Positions 55,234 to 64,000 of a stretch of DNA of 64,000 nt are shown one piece after another. This stretch comes from Tetragonia tetragonoides (taxonomy: Eukaryota > Streptophyta > Magnoliopsida > Caryophyllales > Aizoaceae), in assembly GCA_038025085.1 (NCBI GenBank), contig CM076143.1, forward strand, positions 17,837,501-17,901,500, written 5' to 3'. The translations under genes were made by a program, and so were the position numbers. The notes under the pieces were generated by a model. That model did no database searches. It had not been told where the DNA came from and saw only the letters and a program-made list of their open reading frames with translations. Numbering within the stretch: position 1 is the stretch's first letter; every line of letters starts with the position of its first letter.

Positions 55234-56543
55234 GAGTGAGCACCTTCAACCTCGAGCGACCCGTCAATTGATAATGGTACCAACACCCCCTGGTAGTGGT
55301 TCCTTGCCGGTGGTGCTGTTACCCTTAAGCCAGGAATTGAGCAACCAATTTTTGGGAGTATACTACCTTCGCTGGGTGTTACTGAATCGCCACTAGTGAC
55401 TTCGAGCTCGGTGGTGCCAACCCATGAGGTAAATGCACTCCCTGAAAATGATTCTACTCCTAAGGTTCCATCAAATAGAACTGCTAATGAATCATTTAAG
55501 ATGAAATTTGTGCCTCCTGTGATGAAAGAGGGGAAACCTATTGCAAAATTACAACAATCTGAAATTAGGTTGGCAACTAAACGATGGGAAACTTCTCTGA
55601 TAGGATTGGTCCTAGGTGATGCCCCTTTTTTCAGTCAGATGAAAAAATATGTTGAAGCTTATTGGAATTTTGTTAATATGCCTAAATGTTATCTACTTGA
55701 AGATGGGTATTTCATTTTCCAATTTGAGTCAATTTAAGATATGAATGAAGTGATGAATAGAGGTCCGTACGCGTTAATGCAAAGCCTTTCATACTGGGAA
55801 TGTTCAACTAATTTTGTGATGGATCCTGCTAGTTATAGGCATATTCCTCTTTGGATTTAGCTACGTACCTAACCTATCACTGCCTTACTGGTCTCTTGAT
55901 TCCTTGAGTATAATTGGAAGTTGTATTGGCAAACCCCTGTATGTTGACAGGGTTACAGCTGAATTGGAGAGGGGGCATAAGAAGTTGATTTTATTATACC
56001 TTATAAGAAGGAGGTGAGCTTTGAAGATGATGATGGCATTATGGTAAAGCAAGAAGTTATTTATGAATGGTAGCCTGCATTCTATCAAGGATGTAGGAAG
56101 TTTGGGTATATTGAAGAACATGGCACTATAAATCAGGTAGCACAAGAGGGACAGGCCAGGCCTGTACGCAGAAGAAGGAGAGGGAGGCAAGTAGCTCAAT
56201 GGCAACCTAGAGCTGCACAAAATCAGAATATAAATGTGGCTACCACATCTACCACATCACCAACCCCTGCAAGCCCTATACATCCTGATGAGCTAGTGAA
56301 TCCACAGCCTCTATTGATGAAGTAAGATGGAATAGCTTGCAAACACATACAGCCAGGTCTGATTTCCTGCACAATTCTTTTAATGCTTTACAAGATGAAC
56401 CTGAAGAAGAGCCAGCTTTTGGCATGCAACTGAATTTGATGCAAGGACTGAGTATTGAGAAGCCTACTGGAGTTTCTATATGCACTGATGCAACTGCTAT
56501 GGGAGAGATAAATGGGGGTAAGCCTCCAGACCCTACTCTTTAA
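55234..56543 (+). pseudogene. LINE I ORF1 (broken)
   Basis: Open at 55396-55737 with a DUF4283-type start (MKFVPPVMKEGKPIAKLQQS, RWETSLIGLVLGDAPFF). Homologous reading continues through many stops (ALMQSLSYWECSTNFVMDPA), a decayed knuckle region (YQGCRKFGYIEEHG, with two of four zinc ligands lost), an R-rich segment (RPVRRRRGRQVAQWQPRA) and a final open stretch 56337-56543. The stop TAA overlaps the ORF2 start as TAATG. Confidence 0.75.
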
Positions 56544-59500
56544 TGAAGATATTTATCTGGAATATGAGGGTTATGAATAAACCCTCAAAATTAAGAGATA
56601 TTAGGAAGTATATCTTAAATAATAAAGCTAGTTTCATTGTTCTGTTAGAAACTAGAGTGAAGTTAAATAATTTACTAGAGTAGCAGGTAAACTTCTTAAT
56701 AATTGGTTGCATTAATGTAATCATGGAGAGGAACCTAATGGTATGATTTGGATAGCATGGGACCCTGATGTTTTACATGTTATGGTTCTTGCTGCATCTG
56801 ATCAATTTGCTGACCTGAGAATTTCTTTACACTTTGGCATCATCTTTGTTTTGACTATTGTCTATGCTAAGAATGATGTAGCTCTTAGAGAGAAATGTTG
56901 GAGAGATATTGAAAGTTTGGGAACACTAATAAATGAACCATGGCTAGTAGGAGGTGACTACAATGCCACTCTAAACCCTACTGAAAGGGTTCAAATTGGA
57001 GAGCACTATACTGGTAATGGAGAACTCCAAGACTTTTGCTACAAACATAACCTGGAGGATATTAGATCCAAGGGAATGGATTATACATGGTGTAATAGAC
57101 AAGAATCTTAAGATAAAGTCTATAGTAAGATTGATCGTGTACTTGGCAATCCTCAATTGATATCTGCATATCCGAGTGTGGTGGGTGATTTCCTAGCTCC
57201 TGCTATATCAGACCATTATCCTACTAGTGTTGTTATACAAGCTGAACCACAACAGGATCGAAAACCCTTTAGATTCTTCAATTTTTGGATTTCCTCACCT
57301 GGCTAAATAGATATAATTGCAGACAGTTGAGTATTTGAGGGGCATGGATTAAGAATGTATTGTGTACTGCAGAAGCATAAGAATGTCAAGAAAGCTATCA
57401 AAAGCTCTCCCCTATATTGTCCAAACATTAGCAAGAAGATCATGGCAGCACATGATAATCTTCAAGCTGCCCAGGATTTACTACCAGCTAACAAATTTAA
57501 TCCTGATCTTATCAGCAAAGAAAAAACAGGAACTTGCTACTTTGCACAAACTCAGAGATACTGAAGAACTTATTCTGAGACAGAAATCCAGGTTGAACTG
57601 GATCAGAGCTGGAGATGACAATTCAAAATTCTTTCATGCAAATATCAAGAGTAGAAGAGCTAGTAGCAGAATCTCTTCAATATATACAGCTTCTGGTGTG
57701 AAACTTAATAAACCTGAAGAGGTTAAGGCTGAGTTCCAAGCTTATTTTATCAATATGATGGGATCCTGTGCTAAGGAAATTCCCAGTATTGATCCTGACA
57801 CAATGAAGGCAGGGCATCTTTTAACACTGGATCAACAAATCTCTTTATGTGAAGAGATCACCCACAGGAAATTAAGAAAGCTCTGTGGGAGATAGAAGAG
57901 GACAAAGCACCTAGTCCTAATAGTTTTTCTGCACCATTCTACAAAAGCTCTGGGGATATTATAGGCTCAGAAATTGTCCAAGCTATTCAAAGTACTCTCT
58001 TCTCAGGTAATATGTTGAAAGCTTTAAACTGTACCTGAGTTACTTTGATTCTTAAAAAGCCTAATCCTACTTATGTGAGTGATTACCGTCCCATTGCTTG
58101 CTGTAATATTTTATATAAGATTATTTCCAAGGTGCTGGCAAATAGAATTAGTTGTGTACTGTTACATGATATCATTCACTTGGAGCAGTCTACATTCATT
58201 AACGGTAGATTTGTTGGAGATAACATCATTCTTGCACATGAGTTGATCAAGCACTATGGGAGAAAGGGTATTTCACCTAGGTGCACTCTGAAAGCTGACT
58301 TGAGGAAAGCCTACAACTCTATGAAGTGGGTGTTTCTGGAGAAAATATTAATGGGGATGCAGTTTCCTATTAAATTTGTTAATTGGTTAAAGATGTGTTA
58401 TGCTATAGTGAGCCACTCTATTCTTTTTAATGGTACCCCTTTGGCTCCATTTCCTGCTAAGAGAGGATTAAGACAAGGAGACCCGCTCTCTCCTTACCTA
58501 TTTGTAATTGCTATGGACTATGTGTCTAGATGCTTGAGGAGTCTGCAAATTGATCCAAGATTCAAGTACCACCCTAGATGCAAAAAATTCTCACTGGTTC
58601 ATTGTGTATTTGCGGATAATCTGTTAATGTTTGCTAGAGGTGATATGCAATCTGTGCAACTAATGTTTGAAAAATTCAAAGCTTTCTCTGATTGTTCTGG
58701 GTTGAAAGTCAATGAGAATAAATCTGAGATTTATTTTGGAGGTGTGGCTGAGATTGAAAAACATGATATTATTGAGAAAATGGGCATGCTTGAGGGGGAG
58801 CTCCCATTTAGATATCTGGAAGTGCCTTTAACGTCTAAAAGGCTACAGATTTCCCACTTTGAGCCTTTGTTTGTGAAAGTTACTGGCAGGATACAGTCTT
58901 GGACTTCCAAATTTCTCTCCTATGCTGGTCAGTTGTAACTTATAAAAGTTATGCTCTTTCCACTTCAGAATTTTTGGTCTCATTTTTTCTAGATACCAAT
59001 GGTTGTTATACACAATATAGAGCAACTTTGCAGGATTTTTTTTGTGGATAAGAGCATCTGAACCTAGCCACAGAGCATTAGTAGCCTGGGATGATCTGTG
59101 CATGCTAGCTGTAGTAGGGGGTGTAGGTATTTTCAAATTCAGAATTTGGAATAAAGCTTCTTTAGGGAAGTTTTTATGGGATATCCAACACAAGCAGAAG
59201 CTAAGAAGTTATGGATTAGATGGATTAGTGCCTTTTATATTAAAGGTACGGATTTCTGGGTTATGCCCAAACCCAATCAAGCTTCATGGTTGATACGGAA
59301 GCTCTTTGATCTCAGAGATGACTTGAAGCAGTTTATCTGCCAAAACCCCAAGTATAAGGTGAGCAAGGCTTATAAACATATGATCCCTGTACTGCAGAAG
59401 AAGCCATGGGCTAATGTTGCTTGGAACCAGCTATCTTTGCCTAGATGGAGATTCATCTTGTGGCTGTGTATACAGAGTAGGCTTCCTATATGGAGTAACT

Positions 59501-59880
59501 TGTTTAAACTGGGTGTACAAGGGCCAAGTATCTGCTGCATATGTAAGAGGAATGAGGATAACTCTCAGCACTTATTTCTTGACTGCTCTTTTGTGAATCA
59601 GCTTTGGTCCAGAGTCTTTATTTGGTTGAAAATACCACTTGTACAGTGGCAGTGGCCAGGTGTGTTCTTGCAGATCAGAGAGAAGTTCAAAGGGAGAAAA
59701 GCTAGTGACAAGGTTATGAATGCTTATGTAGCATAAGTGATTTACTTCACTTGGTGTGAGAGAAATCAACGAGTGTTCCAAGGGAAATCCACTGCAATTG
59801 AAAGTATAATGCAGCAGATTATTCTCACCTTGCATGCTAGAGCAGATGCACCAAAAGACAGGATACTGAAGCAATAGTTT
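56543..59880 (+). pseudogene. LINE I ORF2: endonuclease, reverse transcriptase, zf-RVT (dead)
   Basis: Start ATG at 56543: MKIFIWNMRVMNKPSKLRDI and FIVLLETRVK are the APE-endonuclease N-terminus (Asn and Glu sites); WLVGGDYNATLNP and a variant SDHYPT follow. RT: SDYRPIACCNILYKIISKVL, LKADLRKAYNSMKW (motif A), GLRQGDPLSPYLFVIAMDYV, and CVFADNLLMFARG, where the catalytic FADD has become FADN (~58605-58625). zf-RVT: QLSLPRWRFILWLCIQSRLP, CCICKRNEDNSQHLFLDCSF. Stops or breaks at ~56680, 57109, 57305, 57880, 58036, 58936 and 59734. No activity expected. Confidence 0.88.
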
Positions 59881-60166
59881 CAATCCGATCTGAACTACTT
59901 TTGCTCGGAGTTAGCTGAGTTGTTGGGTAAAATTGTGTTTCTCTCTTTACCACTGATCTGAAATGTAAGCAGGCACATGATTGTGGTCCTTTCTTGGTAG
60001 ACCTTCCTAGAAGGTATGCTAAGTGTAGGCTATGATGCCTTGTAGTTGTTTCATGCAAGTTTTTGACAATGGATGTGTGTTGCAGTCTTTGTGATAACAT
60101 GAACTTCATGTATATCTTGCTTTGGAAGTAATAAAATTCTTATTTTACTTTCCCAAAAAAAAAAAA

Positions 60167-60387
60167 GATATGTAGCAACTTTGGCGCGTTTAGCAATCAA
60201 GGTGGGGTTGAAGGATTTTATTATCGTTGTTGCTTTAATTTATTTTAGCATGCAATAATTGTTCTTTTTCTATTGTTCTTATGCAAATTAGATTAAATGC
60301 ATGCAAAAGTGATAACATAAAATTTTATGGTATATTTAAACCCACTTAGTTAAATCTAATATTTTTGACGACCAGATTGTATAAAAC
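60167..60387. other. Unique AT-rich flank
   Basis: About 220 bp between the LINE I tail and the next LTR. No feature seen; possibly the only non-repeat DNA on this side. Confidence 0.4.
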
Positions 60388-63191
60388 TGTAACACCCCGA
60401 ATTTCCGTCTAATTTAAAACCATTTCAAATCACGAGTTGCAGCGGAAAAACCCTTAAAATTTGAATCGCTACCGCCGTATTTAATGTTTAAATTAAATAC
60501 AAGGCTAGAAAGAAACCAAAATGTTTAAATCCCCAAACATACATACTAGATAATTAAATAATAACTATCTTTTCCAACTAGACTTAAAACAAATAATCCA
60601 AATGAAATAAAAATAGTAAACTATTAATTCTGATGCAAGAGAATTAATCTCGTTACAATAATAAAATCCCAATATTAAAAGATGTTCCAAACTAAACAAT
60701 AAAAGTAAATTATTTTTAGAAGATATACAATCTTCTTCTGTCGCCCTTCCTAGCTCACACCATGAGCTACAAATCTTGTCAATCTACTCCCCCGTATAGA
60801 CGATTTCTATATTGGTTCATCATAGGTCCACCTTTGAAGAGAAATGGACAACAAACACAAGTAAAACGAAAAACAGACAATCAGCTACGCTGAGTAATTC
60901 ATAACCACATAATCCATTTTAAAAATCTCCACTTAAGCCATCATGCTTAATAAACATGCTTGAATAAATAAAAGACGACGTGCTTTAATTTAAACAACCA
61001 AATAATCCAAATAATAAATCCAATATTTATTATTATTCATTAGCCAAGTTCATTAGAGAGAAGAGAATCGCATGAATGTCAGAACCAACCGCAGAAGGCT
61101 CAATAGGATCTTAGTCCCGTGCATAGTGGCAAAAGAGGGATCAACCGTCCCGGAGTATAGGTGACTCCCGAAGTACTTCTAGATGTTCCTAAGTATGCAC
61201 ACCCTCTCTCAACCCTTAGGTTTACAAGAAATCGCAATAAAACTTACTTGCCCAATCATCATATATTGATACAGGATTTCAGTACGTTGGAGCCATACCC
61301 TGCAGAATATGAACCCACTCAACGCAACAATTTACAATTCTCATTCGCTCCCTTTGGTGGATCCATTACTAAAGAAATCTTAACTCTCAATTCACTTCAA
61401 TATGGTGATCACATAACAAGTAATACACATAACCTTGGCACTCAAGTAACACAATATGGTTACAATTTCCGATGGCAAATTTTACATGAATGGCATCTGG
61501 GCCTCAATCCAAAACCACCTAGTTCAATACCTTTAAGTAGATTCCAATAGTCAAAGTTCATTTCAACTTATTGAAGTAACATGCTTCTAACATAAATCCA
61601 CATGCTTACTAACATGATACAAAAATAGCAATACAAGCTATGTTCCCAATTGAACAATTATTAACATAATTTTTGTTCAATAAACATAATAAATCATGCA
61701 TCTCCTCACATGAATATTAACAAGTAGACTTTGCTACACAAAGTGAATTTCCAACATAATACATGCATTCACTAACATATAATTCTATACGAATAATCAC
61801 AAGGAAATAAATAACAATTATCCCTTCCACAAACCAAGTATGAATAAACATTCTGATTCAATACCTAGACAATGAACATTCATAATTCATCTAGACATGA
61901 ATTACCTTTAGAAATAAGGCAATCACGACCTTCAAACAACGTAAGCTCCTTACGTTCAAGTGCGGTCAATGGGTCCTAACAAATCCACAATACACCAATA
62001 GTCAAAACCTCGACTTCTAAACCACTTTATTAAACTTTAAATATGATTTAGTACCCTTAATTAAATTAATTAAGTTGCTGGAATTTAGTTACTCATGCAT
62101 GCTCAATGTTTCCAAAAACAATTTACACAACTAAATTAGGAAACTTCCCAAAAATCCTAAAAACAAGTCAACAAGTCAAAACAAGTCAACCACCATCACA
62201 AACACCAAACACCACCCCACTACCGCCGCTGACCACTGTCCAGCGGCGGCGGTGGCCGTGACAGTCACGGTTGGAGGCCGTGACAGCCGCCCAGCGGCTG
62301 CGGACGGTCCAGCCGTGCGCTGTACACGGCCCCGCCATGCTCGGCCAGCCGGACCTTTTTTCTTTTTTTTGTTCAACAATTCTAAAAATTCCCAATCTAA
62401 TTAAATCCACGCAATTAAGAAATGTTCAGATTTATTTAAATCACAAGATCCAAGCTTTTGAACTCAAACTTTGATTCAATTCAATAAAACAACAAACCCA
62501 ACCCTAATCACGATCCTATCATGCAAATACAATAGAATCTAGAAAACCCTAGGCAAAACATACATTAGGGCTTACTCATACAAAACTAGGGTTCATTAAA
62601 ACTCATACTTCAATCAAATTTAAAGCTTTTAAGAATCAAAAACAAGTTTAGAACACTTAATTGAAAATCAAAGGATTAAAACTGAGCAAAGGATAAATTG
62701 TGAAAGAGTGATGAATTTTCTCTTCCTTTTCTCCTTGTTTTCGGCCGTGCGTGTGAGAGTGAGAGAGAGAGTCTTTTTTTTTTTATTTGGTAAAGCGTCA
62801 GTTGAATTTGGAAGCTGAGTGTATCTAGAAACCCAAATACACTCCTTCCTTATCTCAACTTATTCTTTCCTAAAACCTCTCCAGTAACCAAAAATTTAGG
62901 ATACAAAATTTTAAAATAAAATTCAGAAATTGGTGCCTTATTTTCGGCCACCTAGCCGAAAATAATGATCCAATTCTTTGCCCATAATTTTGGCCAAACC
63001 GGAATTATAGCCCACCAAAATCCTTTTTATTTATTTGGCCCAATTATAATTTAATTAGGTCCAAAACCAAAACCCATTATTAATTAGGCACTTTAGACAT
63101 TTATGAGCCCAATTAATTAATTAAATACGAAATTTAATTTTCTTTTTAAGTAATTATTATTATAAAATAAATAATAATACGGGGTATTACA
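60388..63191 (-). repeat. 3' LTR of the right-edge chromovirus (2804 bp)
   Basis: On the plus strand TGTAACACCCCGAATTTCC ... ACGGGGTATTACA; on the minus strand TGTAATACCCCG ... GGGGTGTTACA. Homologous along its length to the gypsy-2 3' LTR (38647-41489). A 129-codon frame at 61161-61550 lies in LTR sequence and is not treated as a gene. Confidence 0.88.
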
Positions 63192-63463
63192 TCCTTACCC
63201 CCTTAAAAGAAGTTTCGTCCTCGAAACTTAGGACCGCCACCAAAGTGAAGCTCGGTTCAAAAGGCGATGTTTTTCCACCACACATTCAAAGTTCAATATA
63301 CAACAATGTAACTCGAAAGTTTAAAAGTTTTCACAAATTTTCCAAATAACAAAAATGAGCATGATGCAATGCAATGCAATGAGTTTTCCAGTCTTTGTTT
63401 CTTTTCTTTTGTGGACTGTTACACCCTTCCCCCCTTAAAAAGGATTCGACCTTGAAACTAAGG
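63192..63463 (-). other. 3' UTR and polypurine tract of the right-edge chromovirus
   Basis: Minus-strand TTTTAAGGGGGTAAGGA (63192-63208) directly precedes the LTR. A second similar TTTTTAAGGGGGGAAGG lies at ~63429-63445 (minus), so the tract is duplicated here as in gypsy-3, with ~240 bp between. No gene. Confidence 0.72.
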
Positions 63464-64000
63464 TTAAGTACCTTGTTCGGACAGTTGAGGATAACGCTTG
63501 CGCATATCAGCCTCAGTCTCCCAAGTCGCCTCTTCGACTTTGTGGTTAGCCCACAACACTTTCACAAGATTGATCGTAGACGCACGAGTTTTCTTCGTAT
63601 TCTTGTCTAGGATCCTCACAGGTTTAGTTCGCTCCTCAAGGACTCGAACTGGTTGCTCTTCATAGGTAACTGTGTCATCTAACACTACCTTTTTTGGATT
63701 CAGCACATGACTTGGATCATGGTGATATCTCTTGAGTTGTGATACGTGGAACACATCGTGCACTTGCTCCAAATCCATAGGCACAACAAGCCTATAAGCG
63801 ACCTCTCCAATTCTTTCAAGAATCTCATAGGGTCCAATGTACTTTGGGCTAAGCTTTTCTTTGCGCCCAAATCTCATAACTCCATGAGTAGGCGATAATT
63901 TCAGAATTACCTTCTCACCAACTTGGAATTCCTCCATTCGTCGATGTTGATCTGCATAGGCTTTCTGTCTATCTTGTGCAGCTTTCATCTTCTCTTGGAC
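63464..64000 (-). CDS. Integrase C-terminus with chromodomain, right-edge chromovirus (partial)
   Basis: At least 174 open codons to a stop at 63464; the frame continues past the window edge. Landmarks: AAQDRQKAYADQHRRMEEFQ, VGEKVILKLSPTHGVMRFGR, KLSPKYIGPYEILERIGEVA, VFHVSQLKRYHHDPSHVL, then the chromodomain-type end LVKVLWANHKVEEATWETEA and DMRKRYPQLSEQGT. This part of pol binds target DNA and chromatin. No break is visible here, in contrast to gypsy-2 and gypsy-3. Confidence 0.87.
   Translation of the reverse strand, partial: VQEKMKAAQDRQKAYADQHRRMEEFQVGEKVILKLSPTHGVMRFGRKEKLSPKYIGPYEILERIGEVAYRLVVPMDLEQVHDVFHVSQLKRYHHDPSHVLNPKKVVLDDTVTYEEQPVRVLEERTKPVRILDKNTKKTRASTINLVKVLWANHKVEEATWETEADMRKRYPQLSEQGT

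Larger units (their letters stand above)
55234..60166 (+). mobile_element. LINE I, degenerate near-full-length L1-type element
   Basis: Plus-strand LINE with ORF1 remnants (55234-56543), ORF2 (56543-59880: endonuclease, RT, zf-RVT) and a 3' UTR ending in AATAAAATTC and an A12 tail (60155-60166). The left end is cut by the gypsy-3 LTR inside ORF1, so gypsy-3 may have inserted into it. It belongs to a different family from A-G (other 3' end). Numerous stops; RT catalytic site mutated. Confidence 0.86.
60388..64000 (-). mobile_element. Minus-strand chromovirus, 3' end (continues past window)
   Basis: The 3' LTR (63191-60388) is preceded on the minus strand by a polypurine tract and integrase/chromodomain coding (to 64000 and beyond). 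Same family as gypsy-2 but in opposite orientation and better preserved at the integrase end. The rest lies outside the window. Confidence 0.87.

Noticed and set aside
61161..61550. 129-codon plus-strand frame
   Set aside because: It lies wholly inside a chromovirus LTR, and the other LTR of the family has no matching open frame of this length.

Overview
The window is a piece of a flowering-plant nuclear genome, most likely a eudicot, and almost all of it is mobile DNA. Evidence for a plant: L1-type LINEs with a DUF4283/CCHC ORF1, Ty3/gypsy elements of the chromovirus (Tekay/Del-like) and Tat types, a CACTA transposon, an Au-like SINE fragment, plant mobile domain (PMD) and DUF7745-like genes, and a plant-type 18S rDNA with its spacer. 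I see no intact host protein-coding gene. The species cannot be named from the sequence.

Left third (1-20938): a decayed ribosomal DNA unit. A ~300-bp tandem repeat (1-496, 1782-2065, 16283-17530) lies upstream of a possible Pol I start (~17886), a ~1.8-kb external transcribed spacer (ETS) with ~19 copies of a 58-bp subrepeat, and an 18S rRNA pseudogene (19723-20938) with an internal deletion and a lost 3' end. I infer that the ~300-bp repeat is an intergenic-spacer (IGS) subrepeat. Five minus-strand copies of one LINE family (A-E) sit in it. All have their poly-T end at the same base of the repeat, and B-E are stacked head to tail with a recurring 11-bp junction. LINE D carries a complete ORF1 but no ORF2; its ORF1 is split by a 7.0-kb CACTA element (7928-14926), which in turn contains a plus-strand LINE (G) and a SINE fragment.

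Middle (20939-34275): a broken intron-containing PMD gene and a broken DUF7745-like gene on the plus strand, then two related minus-strand gypsy derivatives (copies 1 and 2). Both have gag and integrase but no protease, reverse transcriptase or RNase H. The plus-strand genes lie where Tat elements are known to carry antisense ORFs, between pol and the 3' LTR.

Right third (34276-64000): a degraded plus-strand chromovirus (gypsy-2, 34276-41489, 5' LTR lost); an LTR scrap of the copy 1/2 family; a large plus-strand chromovirus (gypsy-3, 41854-55233) with both LTRs, a primer site, an extra leader ORF, and LINE insertions in gag (F) and in the 3' LTR (H); a degenerate full-length-like LINE (I, to ~60166); and the 3' end of a minus-strand relative of gypsy-2 with an intact integrase C-terminus and chromodomain.

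The elements do not cooperate as a pathway. They record nested insertion: IGS, then LINEs E, D, C, B, then CACTA inside D, then LINE G inside CACTA. LINEs F and G are almost identical although they sit in different hosts, so that LINE family moved recently.
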